DNA of 64,000 bases from Devosia neptuniae (GTDB lineage Bacteria > Pseudomonadota > Alphaproteobacteria > Rhizobiales > Devosiaceae): NCBI RefSeq assembly GCF_025452235.1, contig NZ_CP104965.1:1612001-1676000 (forward strand). The letters run 5' to 3'. The notes beneath the pieces are model-generated. The model did no database searches and was not told the origin of the DNA. It saw nothing but the letters and a program-made list of their open reading frames with translations. Made by a program: the position numbers and the translations under genes. This document shows, piece by piece, positions 16,274 to 25,597 of this stretch; the first letter of the stretch is position 1, and each line of letters starts with the position of its first letter.

Positions 16274-19200
16274 ATGCCAATCAAGAAAATCCTCGTCGCC
16301 AACCGCAGCGAAATCGCCATTCGCGTGTTCCGCGCCGCCAATGAGCTGGGGATCAAGACGGTCGCCGCCTTTGCCGAAGAGGACAAGCTGGCGTTGCACC
16401 GTTTCAAGGCGGACGAGGCCTATCTGATCGGCAAGGGCAAGGGGCCGGTCGAGGCCTATCTGCAGATCGACGAATATATCCGCATTGCCCGCATCTCGGG
16501 TGCCGATGCGATCCATCCCGGCTATGGCCTATTGTCGGAAAGCCCGGAATTCGTCGATGCCTGCGAGGATGCCGGCATCATCTTTATCGGCCCGCGGGCG
16601 CAGACCATGCGCGATCTGGGCAACAAGGTCGCCGCGCGCAATATGGCGATCGCCTCCAAGGTGCCGGTGGTGCCGGCCACCGAGGCGCTGCCGGACGATC
16701 CCGCTGAGATCAAGAAACTGGCGGCCGAAATCGGCTATCCGCTGATGCTCAAGGCGAGCTGGGGCGGTGGCGGGCGCGGCATGCGCCGCATCATGGATGA
16801 AAAGAGCCTGCTCTCGGAAGTTTCCGAAGGCAAGCGCGAGGCCAAGGCGGCCTTCGGCAAGGACGAGATGTATCTCGAAAAGCTGGTCGAGCGGGCGCGC
16901 CATGTCGAAGTGCAGCTGATTGGCGATGATCACGGCAATCTGGTGCATCTGTTCGAGCGGGATTGCTCGGTGCAGCGGCGCAACCAGAAAGTGGTGGAGC
17001 GGGCGCCCGCGCCCTATCTCGACGACAAGGTGCGCAAGGAATTGACCGACGCCGCCGTACGGCTGGGCAACGCCGCCAATTATCGCGGCGCCGGCACCGT
17101 CGAATTCCTGATGGATGCCGATACCGACAAATTCTACTTCATCGAGGTCAATCCGCGCATCCAGGTCGAGCATACCGTCACCGAGGAAGTGACGGGCATC
17201 GATATCGTCAAGGCGCAGATCCACCTGCTCGATGGCGCGGTGATCGGCACACCCGAATCTGGCGTCCCGCTGCAAAAGGACATCCATCTCAACGGCAATG
17301 CCATTCAGTGCCGGGTGACCACGGAAGACCCCGAGCAGAATTTCATTCCCGATTATGGCCGCATCACTGCCTATCGCGGCGCCACCGGCTTTGGCGTGCG
17401 GCTCGATGGCGGCACCGCCTATGCCGGCGCGGTGATCACCCGGTTTTATGATCCGCTGCTGGAAAAGGTCACCTGCTGGGCCCCGACCGCCGAGGAAGCC
17501 ATTGCCCGCATGCACCGCGCTCTGCGCGAGTTCCGCATTCGGGGTGTCTCGACCAATCTGGCGTTCCTTGAGAACATCATCACCCATCCCGACTTTGTCG
17601 AGAACCGCTATACGACGCGCTTCATCGATACGACGCCCGAACTGTTCAACTTCAAGCCGCGCAAGGATCGTGCGACCAAGCTGCTCAGCTACATTGCCGA
17701 TGTCACGGTCAATGGGCACCCCGAAGTGCGCGACCGCCCGCGCCCGCCGGCCGAGGCTGCGGCGCCCGTATTGCCCGAATTCCCGCCGCTGGCGACCATT
17801 GACGGCAGCCGGCAGGTGCTGGACCGGAACGGTCCGGCGGCGCTGGCCAAGTGGATGAAAAAGCAGAAGCGGGTGTTGTTTACCGACACCACGATGCGCG
17901 ACGCGCATCAAAGCCTGCTCGCCACCCGCATGCGCAGCTATGACATTACGCGCATTGCCCAGGCCTATTCGCGAGGTCTGCCGAACCTGTTCAGCCTTGA
18001 ATGCTGGGGCGGGGCGACGTTCGACGTCTCCATGCGCTTCCTCAATGAGGACCCCTGGGAACGGCTGGCCAAGGTGCGCGAAGGTGCGCCCAATATCCTG
18101 ACGCAGATGCTGCTGCGTGGCTCCAATGGCGTGGGCTACACCAATTATCCCGACAATGTGGTCAAGTTCTTCGTCGCCGAGGCGGCCAAGGGCGGGGTGG
18201 ATATTTTCCGCGTCTTCGATTGCCTCAACTGGGTCGAGAACATGCGCGTCTCGCTCGACGCGGTGCTTGAGGCCAACAAGGTCGCCGAGGGCGTCATCTG
18301 CTATACCGGCGATCTCTTTGATCCCGACCGTTCCAAATACGATCTCAAATATTATGTCGGTCTGGCGCAGGAGCTGGAAAAAGCCGGCGTGCATGTGCTG
18401 GGGATCAAGGACATGGCGGGGCTGCTCAAGCCCGCTGCGGCCAAGAAGCTGATCTCGACGCTGCGCAACGAGACCGATCTGCCGATCCATCTGCACACCC
18501 ACGACACGTCGGGTGCGGCGGCAGCGACGGTGCTGGCGGCGGTGGATGCGGGGGTCGACGCGATCGACGCGGCCATGGATGCGCTATCCGGCACGACCAG
18601 CCAGCCGACGCTGGGTTCGCTCGTGGCGGCCCTAGCCGGTGGCGAGCGCGATCCAGAGCTCGATTCCAAGGCGATTCGCCAGATTTCCTTCTATTGGGAA
18701 GCCGTGCGCACGCAATATCGCGCCTTTGAGAGCGATCTCAAGGGCGGGGCGTCCGAAGTCTATCTGCACGAAATGCCCGGTGGGCAGTTCACCAATCTCA
18801 AGGAACAGGCGCGCTCGCTGGGCCTTGAAACCCGCTGGCACGAGGTCGCCCAGACCTATGCCGACGTCAACCAGATGTTCGGCGATATCGTCAAGGTGAC
18901 CCCCTCATCCAAGGTGGTTGGCGACATGGCCCTGGCCATGGTGTCGGCCGGGCTGACCCGCGCCGATGTGGAAGACCCCAAGCGCGATATCGCCTTCCCC
19001 GATTCCGTCGTCGGTTTCTTTGCCGGCGATCTGGGCCAGCCGCCGGGCGGCTTCCCCAAGGAATTGCAAAAGAAGGTGCTCAAGGGAAAGAAGCCGCTGA
19101 CCGAGCGGCCTGGCTCCTATCTCAAGGATGTCGACCTCGAGGCCGAGCGCAAGAAGATTGCCGACGAAGTCGGGCATCCGATCGACGATTTCCGGCTCGC

Positions 19201-19714
19201 CTCATACCTCATGTATCCCAAGGTCTATGCCGATTTCGAAAAGACCCAGGAGCGCTACGGTCCCACCGAAGTGCTGCCCACCCCGGTCTATTTCTATGGC
19301 CTGCATGAAGGCGATGAATTGCTGGTCGATATCGAGAAGGGCAAGACGCTGGTCCTGCAATATCTCGGCCGCGCGCCCACCAATGAAAAGGGCGAAGTGC
19401 GGGTGTTCTTCGACCTCAACGGCCAGCCGCGTACGATCCTCGTGCCCGACCGGCTCAAGGTTGGCGAAGTCAAGCTGCGGGCCAAGGCCGAGTCGGGCGA
19501 TGCCAAGCAAGTCGGCGCACCCATGCCGGGCGTGATCTCGACCCTCGCCGTCAAGGAAGGCCAGTCGGTCACTGCCGGCGACGTGCTGTGCTCGATCGAA
19601 GCCATGAAGATGGAAACCGCCATTCATGCCGAGATCGATGGCGTGATCGCCGAACTCCTGATCAAGCCGGGCGATCAGATCGACGCCAAGGACCTGTTGG
19701 TGCGGTTCGAATAG
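16274..19714 (+). CDS. pyc: Pyruvate carboxylase
   Basis: The enzyme makes oxaloacetate from pyruvate, bicarbonate and ATP, filling the TCA cycle. All domains are in one 1146-residue chain. Biotin carboxylase spans about 1-455 (KILVANRSEIAIRVFRA; GGGGRGMR; EVNPRIQVEHTVTEE). Carboxyltransferase spans about 530-805 (FTDTTMRDAHQSLLATRMR). The PYC allosteric region is followed by a C-terminal biotinyl domain with EAMKM, where Lys1112 is biotinylated. The size is standard. The ATG has a weak upstream GGA. It stands alone, with a hairpin in its leader. Confidence 0.98.
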   Translation: MPIKKILVANRSEIAIRVFRAANELGIKTVAAFAEEDKLALHRFKADEAYLIGKGKGPVEAYLQIDEYIRIARISGADAIHPGYGLLSESPEFVDACEDAGIIFIGPRAQTMRDLGNKVAARNMAIASKVPVVPATEALPDDPAEIKKLAAEIGYPLMLKASWGGGGRGMRRIMDEKSLLSEVSEGKREAKAAFGKDEMYLEKLVERARHVEVQLIGDDHGNLVHLFERDCSVQRRNQKVVERAPAPYLDDKVRKELTDAAVRLGNAANYRGAGTVEFLMDADTDKFYFIEVNPRIQVEHTVTEEVTGIDIVKAQIHLLDGAVIGTPESGVPLQKDIHLNGNAIQCRVTTEDPEQNFIPDYGRITAYRGATGFGVRLDGGTAYAGAVITRFYDPLLEKVTCWAPTAEEAIARMHRALREFRIRGVSTNLAFLENIITHPDFVENRYTTRFIDTTPELFNFKPRKDRATKLLSYIADVTVNGHPEVRDRPRPPAEAAAPVLPEFPPLATIDGSRQVLDRNGPAALAKWMKKQKRVLFTDTTMRDAHQSLLATRMRSYDITRIAQAYSRGLPNLFSLECWGGATFDVSMRFLNEDPWERLAKVREGAPNILTQMLLRGSNGVGYTNYPDNVVKFFVAEAAKGGVDIFRVFDCLNWVENMRVSLDAVLEANKVAEGVICYTGDLFDPDRSKYDLKYYVGLAQELEKAGVHVLGIKDMAGLLKPAAAKKLISTLRNETDLPIHLHTHDTSGAAAATVLAAVDAGVDAIDAAMDALSGTTSQPTLGSLVAALAGGERDPELDSKAIRQISFYWEAVRTQYRAFESDLKGGASEVYLHEMPGGQFTNLKEQARSLGLETRWHEVAQTYADVNQMFGDIVKVTPSSKVVGDMALAMVSAGLTRADVEDPKRDIAFPDSVVGFFAGDLGQPPGGFPKELQKKVLKGKKPLTERPGSYLKDVDLEAERKKIADEVGHPIDDFRLASYLMYPKVYADFEKTQERYGPTEVLPTPVYFYGLHEGDELLVDIEKGKTLVLQYLGRAPTNEKGEVRVFFDLNGQPRTILVPDRLKVGEVKLRAKAESGDAKQVGAPMPGVISTLAVKEGQSVTAGDVLCSIEAMKMETAIHAEIDGVIAELLIKPGDQIDAKDLLVRFE

Positions 19715-19715
19715 G

Positions 19716-20132
19716 CTAAATCCTGGCTCCCATGGCTTGGGCAATCCTGCCGAAGTCATGGGCACTGATCTCGAACAGGCCAAAGCGCATCTGGTAACCC
19801 CAGTTCGTCCGGCCGCGGGTGAATTCGAGCTGGTCCAGCAAGGGGGCGACTGGCGCGTCGGTCGCCTCGACATAGTCCACGTCGCGGCGATAGGCCGTCC
19901 CGCCGCCCATCTCGCCGGCATAGATGTCGCCCGGTCGCACCCGGCCGATCAGCGTGAAGGCCTGCAATTTATCCTTGCCGCGGAAAGTTTCGGTGGGAGA
20001 ATAATAGATCACGCCATCGCCGGGCGAGAGCCGGCGCAGTGGCGCGGCCTTGCCGTGATTGACCTGCATGAAACCGGCTTTGCCCTTGCGGGCGTGCTCG
20101 GCCGAGGCCACAGCTATCCAGTATCGTTCCAT
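19716..20132 (-). CDS. EVE domain-containing protein
   Basis: The 138-residue protein fits the EVE family, a PUA-like fold that binds modified nucleic-acid bases in related proteins. Recognisable parts are [30 protein letters not shown] and [20 protein letters not shown] is seven bases before the ATG. It converges on pyc, ending two bases from the pyc stop. No restriction or defence genes adjoin it, so a housekeeping role such as RNA-modification binding is as likely as defence. Confidence 0.85.
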   Translation of the reverse strand: MERYWIAVASAEHARKGKAGFMQVNHGKAAPLRRLSPGDGVIYYSPTETFRGKDKLQAFTLIGRVRPGDIYAGEMGGGTAYRRDVDYVEATDAPVAPLLDQLEFTRGRTNWGYQMRFGLFEISAHDFGRIAQAMGARI

Positions 20133-20194
20133 ACCAATTCTCCTGCCGATGACGCCATCTAGCAGGAGCGGGTGTCAGAAAATGGCAGTGGCCA

Positions 20195-20509
20195 CTAAAG
20201 CCGCCGCGCCCGGCCATTGATGGTCTGGTCATTGCGCTCGCGCATATCGGCGCGGACCGGCACCGGCAGCCGCGAAACGATCCAGCTGACCATGAGCGGC
20301 ACCAGGATCAGATCATCCATCCAGCCCGCCAGCGGGATGAAGTCGGGAATGATGTCGATCGGGTTGACCAGATAGAAGGCAACGAACAGCGTCGCCGCCT
20401 TGAGATGAAGCGGGGTTTCCGGCGCGAACAGCGCCTTCCACAGCAGTAGCGCTTCCTTGCGGAAGAGCATAATGCGCGGGATGAAGCGGGACGTCAGGAG
20501 CTTGAACAT
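20195..20509 (-). CDS. DUF1232 (YkvA-type) membrane protein
   Basis: This 104-residue protein carries the DUF1232 core ATLFVAFYLVNPIDIIPDFIPLAGWMDD (read in part as YLVNPIDIIPDF), an amphipathic/membrane motif of unknown role. An N-terminal basic amphipathic part precedes it and a hydrophobic helix LILVPLMVSWIVS follows. It is co-oriented with the EVE gene and 62 bases upstream of it, so the two may share a transcript. Confidence 0.85.
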   Translation of the reverse strand: MFKLLTSRFIPRIMLFRKEALLLWKALFAPETPLHLKAATLFVAFYLVNPIDIIPDFIPLAGWMDDLILVPLMVSWIVSRLPVPVRADMRERNDQTINGRARRL

Positions 20510-20652
20510 GCACCTTAAATGGTTGCCCTGGGGCCGGGTTCAAGATGGTGCGGCAATTGTGATCGCGACACGTCTTCGCCATCATCAATCAGAAACATTG
20601 CGCAGATAGGCTCGGAGGCTTATTTCTGCGGCCAACAGCTTTAGACAGGTGA

Positions 20653-21897
20653 ATGATGGCGGGTCCGGCGGCACGCAGGCAATCGGTGGGTGTGGATGTC
20701 GGCGGGGTGCTTGTCGGCGGCGGCGCGCCCGTGGTCGTGCAGTCCATGACCAATACCGACACGGCCGATATCGACGCGACGGTCAAGCAGGTGATGCAGC
20801 TGGCGCGGGCGGGTTCCGAGATCGTGCGCATCACCGTCGATCGCGACGAGTCCGCGGCGGCCGTGCCGATCATCCGCGACCGGCTGGCCTTCATGGGCTA
20901 TGACGTGCCGCTGGTAGGCGATTTCCACTATATCGGCCACAAGCTGCTGACCGATCACCCCGCTTGCGCCGAGGCGCTGGCAAAGTATCGCATCAATCCG
21001 GGCAATGTCGGCTTCAAGGCCAAGCGCGATACGCAGTTTTCGACGCTGATCGAGATTGCCAACCGCTACAACAAGCCCGTCCGTATCGGGGTGAACTGGG
21101 GTTCGCTCGATGAGGAACTTCTTACCAAGCTGATGGACGAGAACGCGGCTTCGGCGGCGCCGATTTCAGCCTCCGCCGTGCAGCGCGAGGCGATCATCCA
21201 GTCGGCCCTTCTGAGCGCGCAACGTGCCGAAGCGCTGGGCATGGGCCGCGACAAGATCATCCTTTCCACCAAGGTCAGTGACGTCCAGCACCTGATCGCG
21301 GTCTATCAGGACCTGGCGGCGCGCTGCGATTATGCCCTGCATCTGGGGCTGACCGAGGCCGGCATGGGCACCAAGGGCGTCGTGGCCTCCTCGGCCGCCC
21401 TGGGTATCCTGCTGCAGCAGGGCATTGGCGACACGATCCGCATTTCCCTCACGCCCGAGCCGGGCGGGGATCGCACCACCGAGGTCAAGGTGGCGCAGGA
21501 ATTGCTGCAGACCATGGGCTTCCGCCAGTTCCTGCCGGTGGTCGCTGCCTGCCCCGGTTGCGGACGCACCACGTCCACCACCTTCCAGACGCTGGCCAAG
21601 GACATCCAGGACCACCTCTCCCATTCCATGCCCGAATGGAAGGAACGCTATCCCGGCGTCGAGGGCCTGTCGGTGGCCGTGATGGGCTGCATCGTCAATG
21701 GGCCGGGCGAGAGCAAGCACGCCAATATCGGCATTTCCCTGCCCGGCACGGGCGAAACCCCGGCCGCCCCCGTGTTTGTCGACGGCGAAAAAGTCGCCAC
21801 CCTGCGCGGCGCCGATGTGGCCGACCAGTTCAAGGTCATGGTGGCCGATTATATCGAGCGTAAATTCGGGACGGGGCAGAAGACTGCGGCGGAATAG
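20653..21897 (+). CDS. ispG: 4-hydroxy-3-methylbut-2-enyl-diphosphate synthase (flavodoxin/ferredoxin)
   Basis: IspG (GcpE) performs the penultimate step of the MEP isoprenoid pathway, reducing MEcPP to HMBPP with a [4Fe-4S] cluster. The TIM-barrel start is [18 protein letters not shown]. The cluster ligands are Cys300 and Cys303 (CPGCGRT) and Cys346 ([10 protein letters not shown]). The length of 414 fits the family. Tandem ATGs at 20653 and 20656 follow AGGT. The prenyl synthase gene at 23.0-23.9 kb acts downstream in the same pathway, but the two are not in one operon. Confidence 0.97.
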   Translation: MMAGPAARRQSVGVDVGGVLVGGGAPVVVQSMTNTDTADIDATVKQVMQLARAGSEIVRITVDRDESAAAVPIIRDRLAFMGYDVPLVGDFHYIGHKLLTDHPACAEALAKYRINPGNVGFKAKRDTQFSTLIEIANRYNKPVRIGVNWGSLDEELLTKLMDENAASAAPISASAVQREAIIQSALLSAQRAEALGMGRDKIILSTKVSDVQHLIAVYQDLAARCDYALHLGLTEAGMGTKGVVASSAALGILLQQGIGDTIRISLTPEPGGDRTTEVKVAQELLQTMGFRQFLPVVAACPGCGRTTSTTFQTLAKDIQDHLSHSMPEWKERYPGVEGLSVAVMGCIVNGPGESKHANIGISLPGTGETPAAPVFVDGEKVATLRGADVADQFKVMVADYIERKFGTGQKTAAE

Positions 21898-21903
21898 GCC
21901 GGG

Positions 21904-22389
21904 TCAGCCGGCTTCGGCAATTTCGACCGGCGGCTGGCACGCATCCACCCATTTGCCGCCGCACAGCTCCGCCAGTCGTTCCACACTCAGCCGCACCGAA
22001 GCGTGGGTGGAGCCGCCGGCGGGGATGACCAGATCATAGACCCTGAGCGAAGCATCCAGATAGATCGGCAAAGGCTGCGGCAGCCCGAAGGGGCAGACGC
22101 CGCCGACTTGGTGGCTGGTCAATTGCTCGACCTCCTCGGCGCCCAGCATGCGCGGGCGGCCGCCAAAGGCCGCCTTGGATTTCTGATTGTCGAGCCGCGC
22201 ATCGCCACGGGTGACCAGCAGCAACACCTCGCCATTGACGCGGATGCACAGCGTCTTGGCGATCTGGCCGGGCTCGACGCCATGCACCTGGGCGGCCAAT
22301 TGCACGGTAGCGGTGGAGTGCTCGGTGACTTCGACCATGAGGTCAGGCGCGCGGGCAGCAAGGTCGGCTTGGACGGAGGCAAGGCTCAT
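21904..22389 (-). CDS. YbaK/EbsC-type aminoacyl-tRNA deacylase
   Basis: The YbaK/ProX-like fold is recognisable from QIAKTLCIRVNGEVLLLVTRGD and the pocket motif VGGVCPFGLPQPLPIYLD. Members hydrolyse mischarged aminoacyl-tRNA, for example Cys- or Ala-tRNA(Pro). The conserved Lys (in IAKTL) and the GGVCPFG loop are present. The gene lies 11 bases after the MOSC gene in a minus-strand run prenyl synthase, MOSC, YbaK, which is probably one transcript. The specificity is uncertain. Confidence 0.88.
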   Translation of the reverse strand: MSLASVQADLAARAPDLMVEVTEHSTATVQLAAQVHGVEPGQIAKTLCIRVNGEVLLLVTRGDARLDNQKSKAAFGGRPRMLGAEEVEQLTSHQVGGVCPFGLPQPLPIYLDASLRVYDLVIPAGGSTHASVRLSVERLAELCGGKWVDACQPPVEIAEAG

Positions 22390-22400
22390 GACAAAAGTTC

Positions 22401-23033
22401 TCAGAACAGGCTGGCGAGGCGGGTTTCAAACTTGAACCGCGTCTTTTCGCGGATCGGGGTGGCGAGTGCCCGGCGCATGAAGGCGGGGTCGATTTCCCTG
22501 ACGCCATCAAGCGCCATCAACTCGCTGACGGTGACGCGCTCGCCGGCATAGGGCTGGTAGCCCACACCCATGCCCGCTTCGACCGCGCCCGGCGCCAGCA
22601 CCCGGCAATAAGCGCCGGGGCGGTTGGCGCGGTGGAAGCGGCGGACCCAGCCCGGGCCGCCCATGCGCGCGGCAAAGGTCATGCAGGGCGTGCGGTGATA
22701 GGTGACTTCGAGCAGTGCCGGGCCGATGGCGAAGCGATCACCAATGGCAACTTCGCGACCCTCGATCCCCCCAATTGTCAGGTTCTCGCCAAAGGTGCCC
22801 GGCGCGATCGATTGGCCGAGTTCATCGGCCCACCACAGATAGTCATCGGCGAAGTAGACATAGATGGCCTGATCGCTGCCGCCGTGATGCTTGCGGTCGC
22901 AAATGGCGTCGCCCGCCAGGCCCAGCCGCTCGATATTGGCTGTGGCGACCGGCGTCTTGATGATGCCGGTCAGCGGGGCATAGCCCGGGATGTGCTGGGC
23001 TGTGCCCAGATTGATGCTGAGCAATTGGGCCAT
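22401..23033 (-). CDS. MOSC domain-containing protein (YiiM-like)
   Basis: A 210-residue MOSC-domain protein. It has GDAICDRKHHGGSDQAIYVY and GTFGENLTIGG, typical of YiiM-type MOSC proteins, and the conserved cysteine in TYHRTPCMTFAARM thought to carry sulfur or bind molybdopterin. Related proteins reduce N-hydroxylated substrates. It begins three bases after the prenyl synthase stop and is followed by the YbaK gene. Confidence 0.9.
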   Translation of the reverse strand: MAQLLSINLGTAQHIPGYAPLTGIIKTPVATANIERLGLAGDAICDRKHHGGSDQAIYVYFADDYLWWADELGQSIAPGTFGENLTIGGIEGREVAIGDRFAIGPALLEVTYHRTPCMTFAARMGGPGWVRRFHRANRPGAYCRVLAPGAVEAGMGVGYQPYAGERVTVSELMALDGVREIDPAFMRRALATPIREKTRFKFETRLASLF

Positions 23034-23036
23034 GGC

Positions 23037-23939
23037 TCAGTTTTCCCGGCTGGCGAAATAGCGGGCCGTGGCGCGCAGGCCATCGGCCTTGGGGCCGAAG
23101 GTGCGCAGGGCGGATTGGGCTGAGGTGACGGTGGCCTTGAGGTGCTCGCGGGCTTCCTCGATACCGACGCGGGCGACCAGGGTCTGCTTGCCTTTGGCCT
23201 CGTCCTTGCCGGTTGCCTTGCCCATGGCCTCGGGCGTGGCGGTGACGTCGAGGATATCGTCGGCCAGTTGGAAGGCGCGGCCGGCGGCCTCGGCATAGGC
23301 GGTGAGTGCGGAGAGCGCCCGCGGATCGGCTCCACCCAGAATAGCGCCCATGCGCACGCTGGCGCGGATCAGCGCACCGGTTTTCATCGCCTGCATGGTG
23401 GCGACGTCATCGCCGGAAAAGCCGCCCGCCTCGCCCTCGATATCGCGCATCTGCCCCCCGGCCATGCCCCCGGCGCCGCTGCCGGCCACCAGTTCAGTCA
23501 CCAGCGCCACGCGGGTAATGGGATCGGGATGGCATTCGGGGGAAGCGAGCAGGCCAAAGGCGTGGGTGAGCAGCGCATCACCGGCCAGGATCGCCGTAGC
23601 CTCGTCAAAGGCCTTGTGCACGGTGGGGCGGCCGCGGCGCAGGTCGTCATCGTCCATGGCGGGCAGGTCGTCATGGATCAGCGAATAGCAATGGATCATT
23701 TCGACCGCGAGCCCGGCAATCAGCGCGGCATGCGGCGGCACGTTGAAGATATTGGCGGCCTGACGCACCAGCAGCGGCCGCAGCCTTTTGCCCCCGCCCA
23801 GGCTGCCATGCCGCATGGCGGCGATCAGCCGATCAGCCGCCGGGCCCGGGCCGCTCAGCCGGTCGGCCGTCAATTGCCGGTCAAGCGCGGTTTCCACGGC
23901 CAGGGCGCAATCGGCAATGTCGGCGGCAAAATCGTACAT
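23037..23939 (-). CDS. ispA: Polyprenyl (farnesyl/geranyl) diphosphate synthase
   Basis: A 300-residue short-chain E-prenyl diphosphate synthase that condenses IPP with DMAPP or GPP. The first aspartate-rich motif is IHDDLPAMDDDDLRRG (Asp90 to Asp96) and the second is QLADDILDV. GGGKRLRP lies before the first. The 2-residue insertion inside the first aspartate-rich motif is typical of bacterial FPP synthases. The chain length of the product is inferred from family membership only. It leads the run with the MOSC and YbaK genes. Confidence 0.92.
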   Translation of the reverse strand: MYDFAADIADCALAVETALDRQLTADRLSGPGPAADRLIAAMRHGSLGGGKRLRPLLVRQAANIFNVPPHAALIAGLAVEMIHCYSLIHDDLPAMDDDDLRRGRPTVHKAFDEATAILAGDALLTHAFGLLASPECHPDPITRVALVTELVAGSGAGGMAGGQMRDIEGEAGGFSGDDVATMQAMKTGALIRASVRMGAILGGADPRALSALTAYAEAAGRAFQLADDILDVTATPEAMGKATGKDEAKGKQTLVARVGIEEAREHLKATVTSAQSALRTFGPKADGLRATARYFASREN

Positions 23940-24004
23940 GGCTCGTTGCTAGCCGGTTTGGGGCGGCTGCGGCAAGGGGGGCGGTGCCCGAGAGCCACGA
24001 TCCG

Positions 24005-24200
24005 CCTCCTCCCCCTTGAGGGGAGGAATTGCGCCGCAACATTCAAAAACGCGGTGTCATCCCGGCGCAGGCCGGGATCCATGCTGAAGGCCCTCCCCAA
24101 GCTGGATGGGTGCGGGGCACCACGGACCTGGATTCCGGCCTGCGCCGGAATGACATTGTGGGTGATACGAGTCCGAGCACTCCCGCTCAAGGGGGAGGGG
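24005..24200. repeat. Composite intergenic repeat: REP pair inside a CTCCCCCTTGAG-type element
   Basis: The outer left part (24005-24026) contains CTCCCCCTTGAGGGGAGG. The outer right part (24185-24200) is CTCAAGGGGGAGGGG. Between them lies an inverted REP pair (24056-24154) like those at 8569, 25044 and 40261. The outer parts match the arm cores of the element at 1359-1472. This fills most of the gene-free stretch 23940-24283 between the divergent prenyl synthase and mtgA genes; no promoter is obvious in the rest. Confidence 0.8.
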
Positions 24201-24283
24201 ATGAGATCGCGGCTCCCGGCCATCTTCACCAATATCGCCGCCACCTCTTTGCCCCGCCCGCTGCTGCCGCTATGGAATGGTCC

Positions 24284-25000
24284 ATGGCACGAGCACGCAA
24301 ACCCAAGGGCATCTGGCGCATTCTGCGTCCTCTTTGCATGCTGGTCGCTGCCCTTATTGCCATTCCGCTGGTCTTGACCCCCGCCTATCTCGTCATCGAT
24401 CCGGTCTCGGTGCCCATGCTCGAGCGCTATGTCACAGGGCGCCCCGTGGTGCGGGAATGGCGGGATATCGGGGCGATTTCCGATCGCCTCAAGGCCGCGG
24501 TAGTGCTGTCCGAAGATGGCCAATTCTGCCGGCATTGGGGTGTCGACCTCGGCGCCCTGCGCGACGAGGTCGAGCGCTATATGGCGGGCGAGGATGCGCG
24601 CGGCGCCTCGACCATCACCATGCAGGTGGCGCGGAATCTGTTTCTCTGGAATGGGCAAAGCGTGGTGCGCAAGGCGCTCGAAGTGCCGCTGGCGCTCTAT
24701 GTCGATCTGGTGCTGCCCAAACGCCGGATCATGGAAATCTATCTCAACATTGCCGAATGGGGCCCTGAAGGCCAATTCGGCGTGGCGGCGGGGGCGCAGC
24801 GGGCCTTCGGCATCGAGCCGCAGAACCTGGATTGGCGGACCGCCACGCTGTTGGTCACGGCCCTGCCCAATCCCATGCTGCGCCAGCCGGGCCGGCCCTC
24901 GGGCGGCATGCTGCGCATTGCCGGCATCGTGCAGAACCGGACCCAGCAATATGGCGACCGCGCCAGTTGCGTCGGGGAGGACGGGCGGCTGGCGTTGTGA
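24284..25000 (+). CDS. mtgA: Monofunctional biosynthetic peptidoglycan transglycosylase
   Basis: A GT51 enzyme that polymerises lipid II into glycan strands. One N-terminal membrane segment (about residues 13-37) anchors the catalytic domain. The catalytic Glu is in VVLSEDGQFCRHWGVD, followed by GASTITMQVARNLFLW and KRRIMEIYLNIAEWG. At 238 residues it matches MtgA. The ATG at 24284 has GGA six bases upstream; the ATG at 24272 is an alternative. Repeat elements flank it on both sides. Confidence 0.94.
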   Translation: MARARKPKGIWRILRPLCMLVAALIAIPLVLTPAYLVIDPVSVPMLERYVTGRPVVREWRDIGAISDRLKAAVVLSEDGQFCRHWGVDLGALRDEVERYMAGEDARGASTITMQVARNLFLWNGQSVVRKALEVPLALYVDLVLPKRRIMEIYLNIAEWGPEGQFGVAAGAQRAFGIEPQNLDWRTATLLVTALPNPMLRQPGRPSGGMLRIAGIVQNRTQQYGDRASCVGEDGRLAL

Positions 25001-25043
25001 GGGGCACAATGTCACTATCTCCAAATCCCACCACCCCCACCGG

Positions 25044-25142
25044 GTCATTCCGGCGCAGGCCGGAATCCATGCTGTGTTCTTCTGACGCATGCGATGGTAG
25101 AGGATGGCTTTCAGGATGGATTCCGGCCTGCGCCGGAATGAC
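25044..25142. repeat. REP-like inverted pair, reverse orientation
   Basis: GTCATTCCGGCGCAGG at 25044 and its inverted partner TGGATTCCGGCCTGCGCC at about 25117 form the pair. Read on the minus strand the spacer (TCCATCCTGAAAGCCATCC) matches the plus-strand spacers of the other copies (TCCATGCTGAAGGCTATCC), so this copy is flipped. It occupies most of 25001-25292, the gap before rpmF. Confidence 0.85.
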
Positions 25143-25292
25143 ACCGCGCTGGTGGATGGCTTGGTGGTGAAACCACCACAAAACCCACTAGCCAAGCCCC
25201 CCGTCTTGCTCTATAGACCCGATCAATCCCAACAGAGATAAGTCTCTGGGCCGCTTTGGCGGCGCAACGATATTGAATTCGGAGTACCGACC

Positions 25293-25472
25293 ATGGCAGT
25301 GCCAAAACGAAAGACCTCGCCGATGAAGCGCGGCTTCCGCCGCTCGGCCGACGCTCTTGCCAACCCTACCTATGTCGAAGACAAGGATTCGGGCGAGCTG
25401 CGTCGTCCGCATCACGTCGACCTCAAGACCGGCATGTATCGCGGCCGGCAGATTCTCGACGTCAAGAAATAA
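25293..25472 (+). CDS. rpmF: 50S ribosomal protein L32
   Basis: A 59-residue protein [20 protein letters not shown]... with the canonical basic N-terminus and the ending [13 protein letters not shown] typical of alphaproteobacterial L32. The zinc-binding cysteines are absent, as in this lineage. CGGAG is upstream of the ATG. A strong terminator follows 45 bases after the stop. The gene is short and has no neighbour from the fatty-acid plsX cluster often found beside rpmF elsewhere. Confidence 0.97.
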   Translation: MAVPKRKTSPMKRGFRRSADALANPTYVEDKDSGELRRPHHVDLKTGMYRGRQILDVKK

Positions 25473-25517
25473 GCCGAAGACGAGCTGCAGCCATGCGCTC
25501 GGATTTGTAGATAATGC

Positions 25518-25549
25518 AACGGCCGGTCCCGATGGGGATCGGCCGTTTT
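25518..25549 (+). terminator. Rho-independent terminator of rpmF
   Basis: AACGGCCGGTCCC-gatg-GGGATCGGCCGTT has 13-base arms with one G-T pair, and a TTTT run follows. It separates rpmF from fumC. Confidence 0.85.
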
Positions 25550-25597
25550 GCTTTGACCATGCCGCCAAAAAGAAGCGGCCCACACTCGGAGATTTCC

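Noticed and set aside
16529..18502. 657-codon minus-strand frame
   Set aside because: Antisense of pyc, which is unmistakable on the plus strand.
19716..20132. EVE protein as part of a defence island
   Set aside because: Its neighbours are pyc, DUF1232 and ispG, all housekeeping; no restriction or methylation gene is near.
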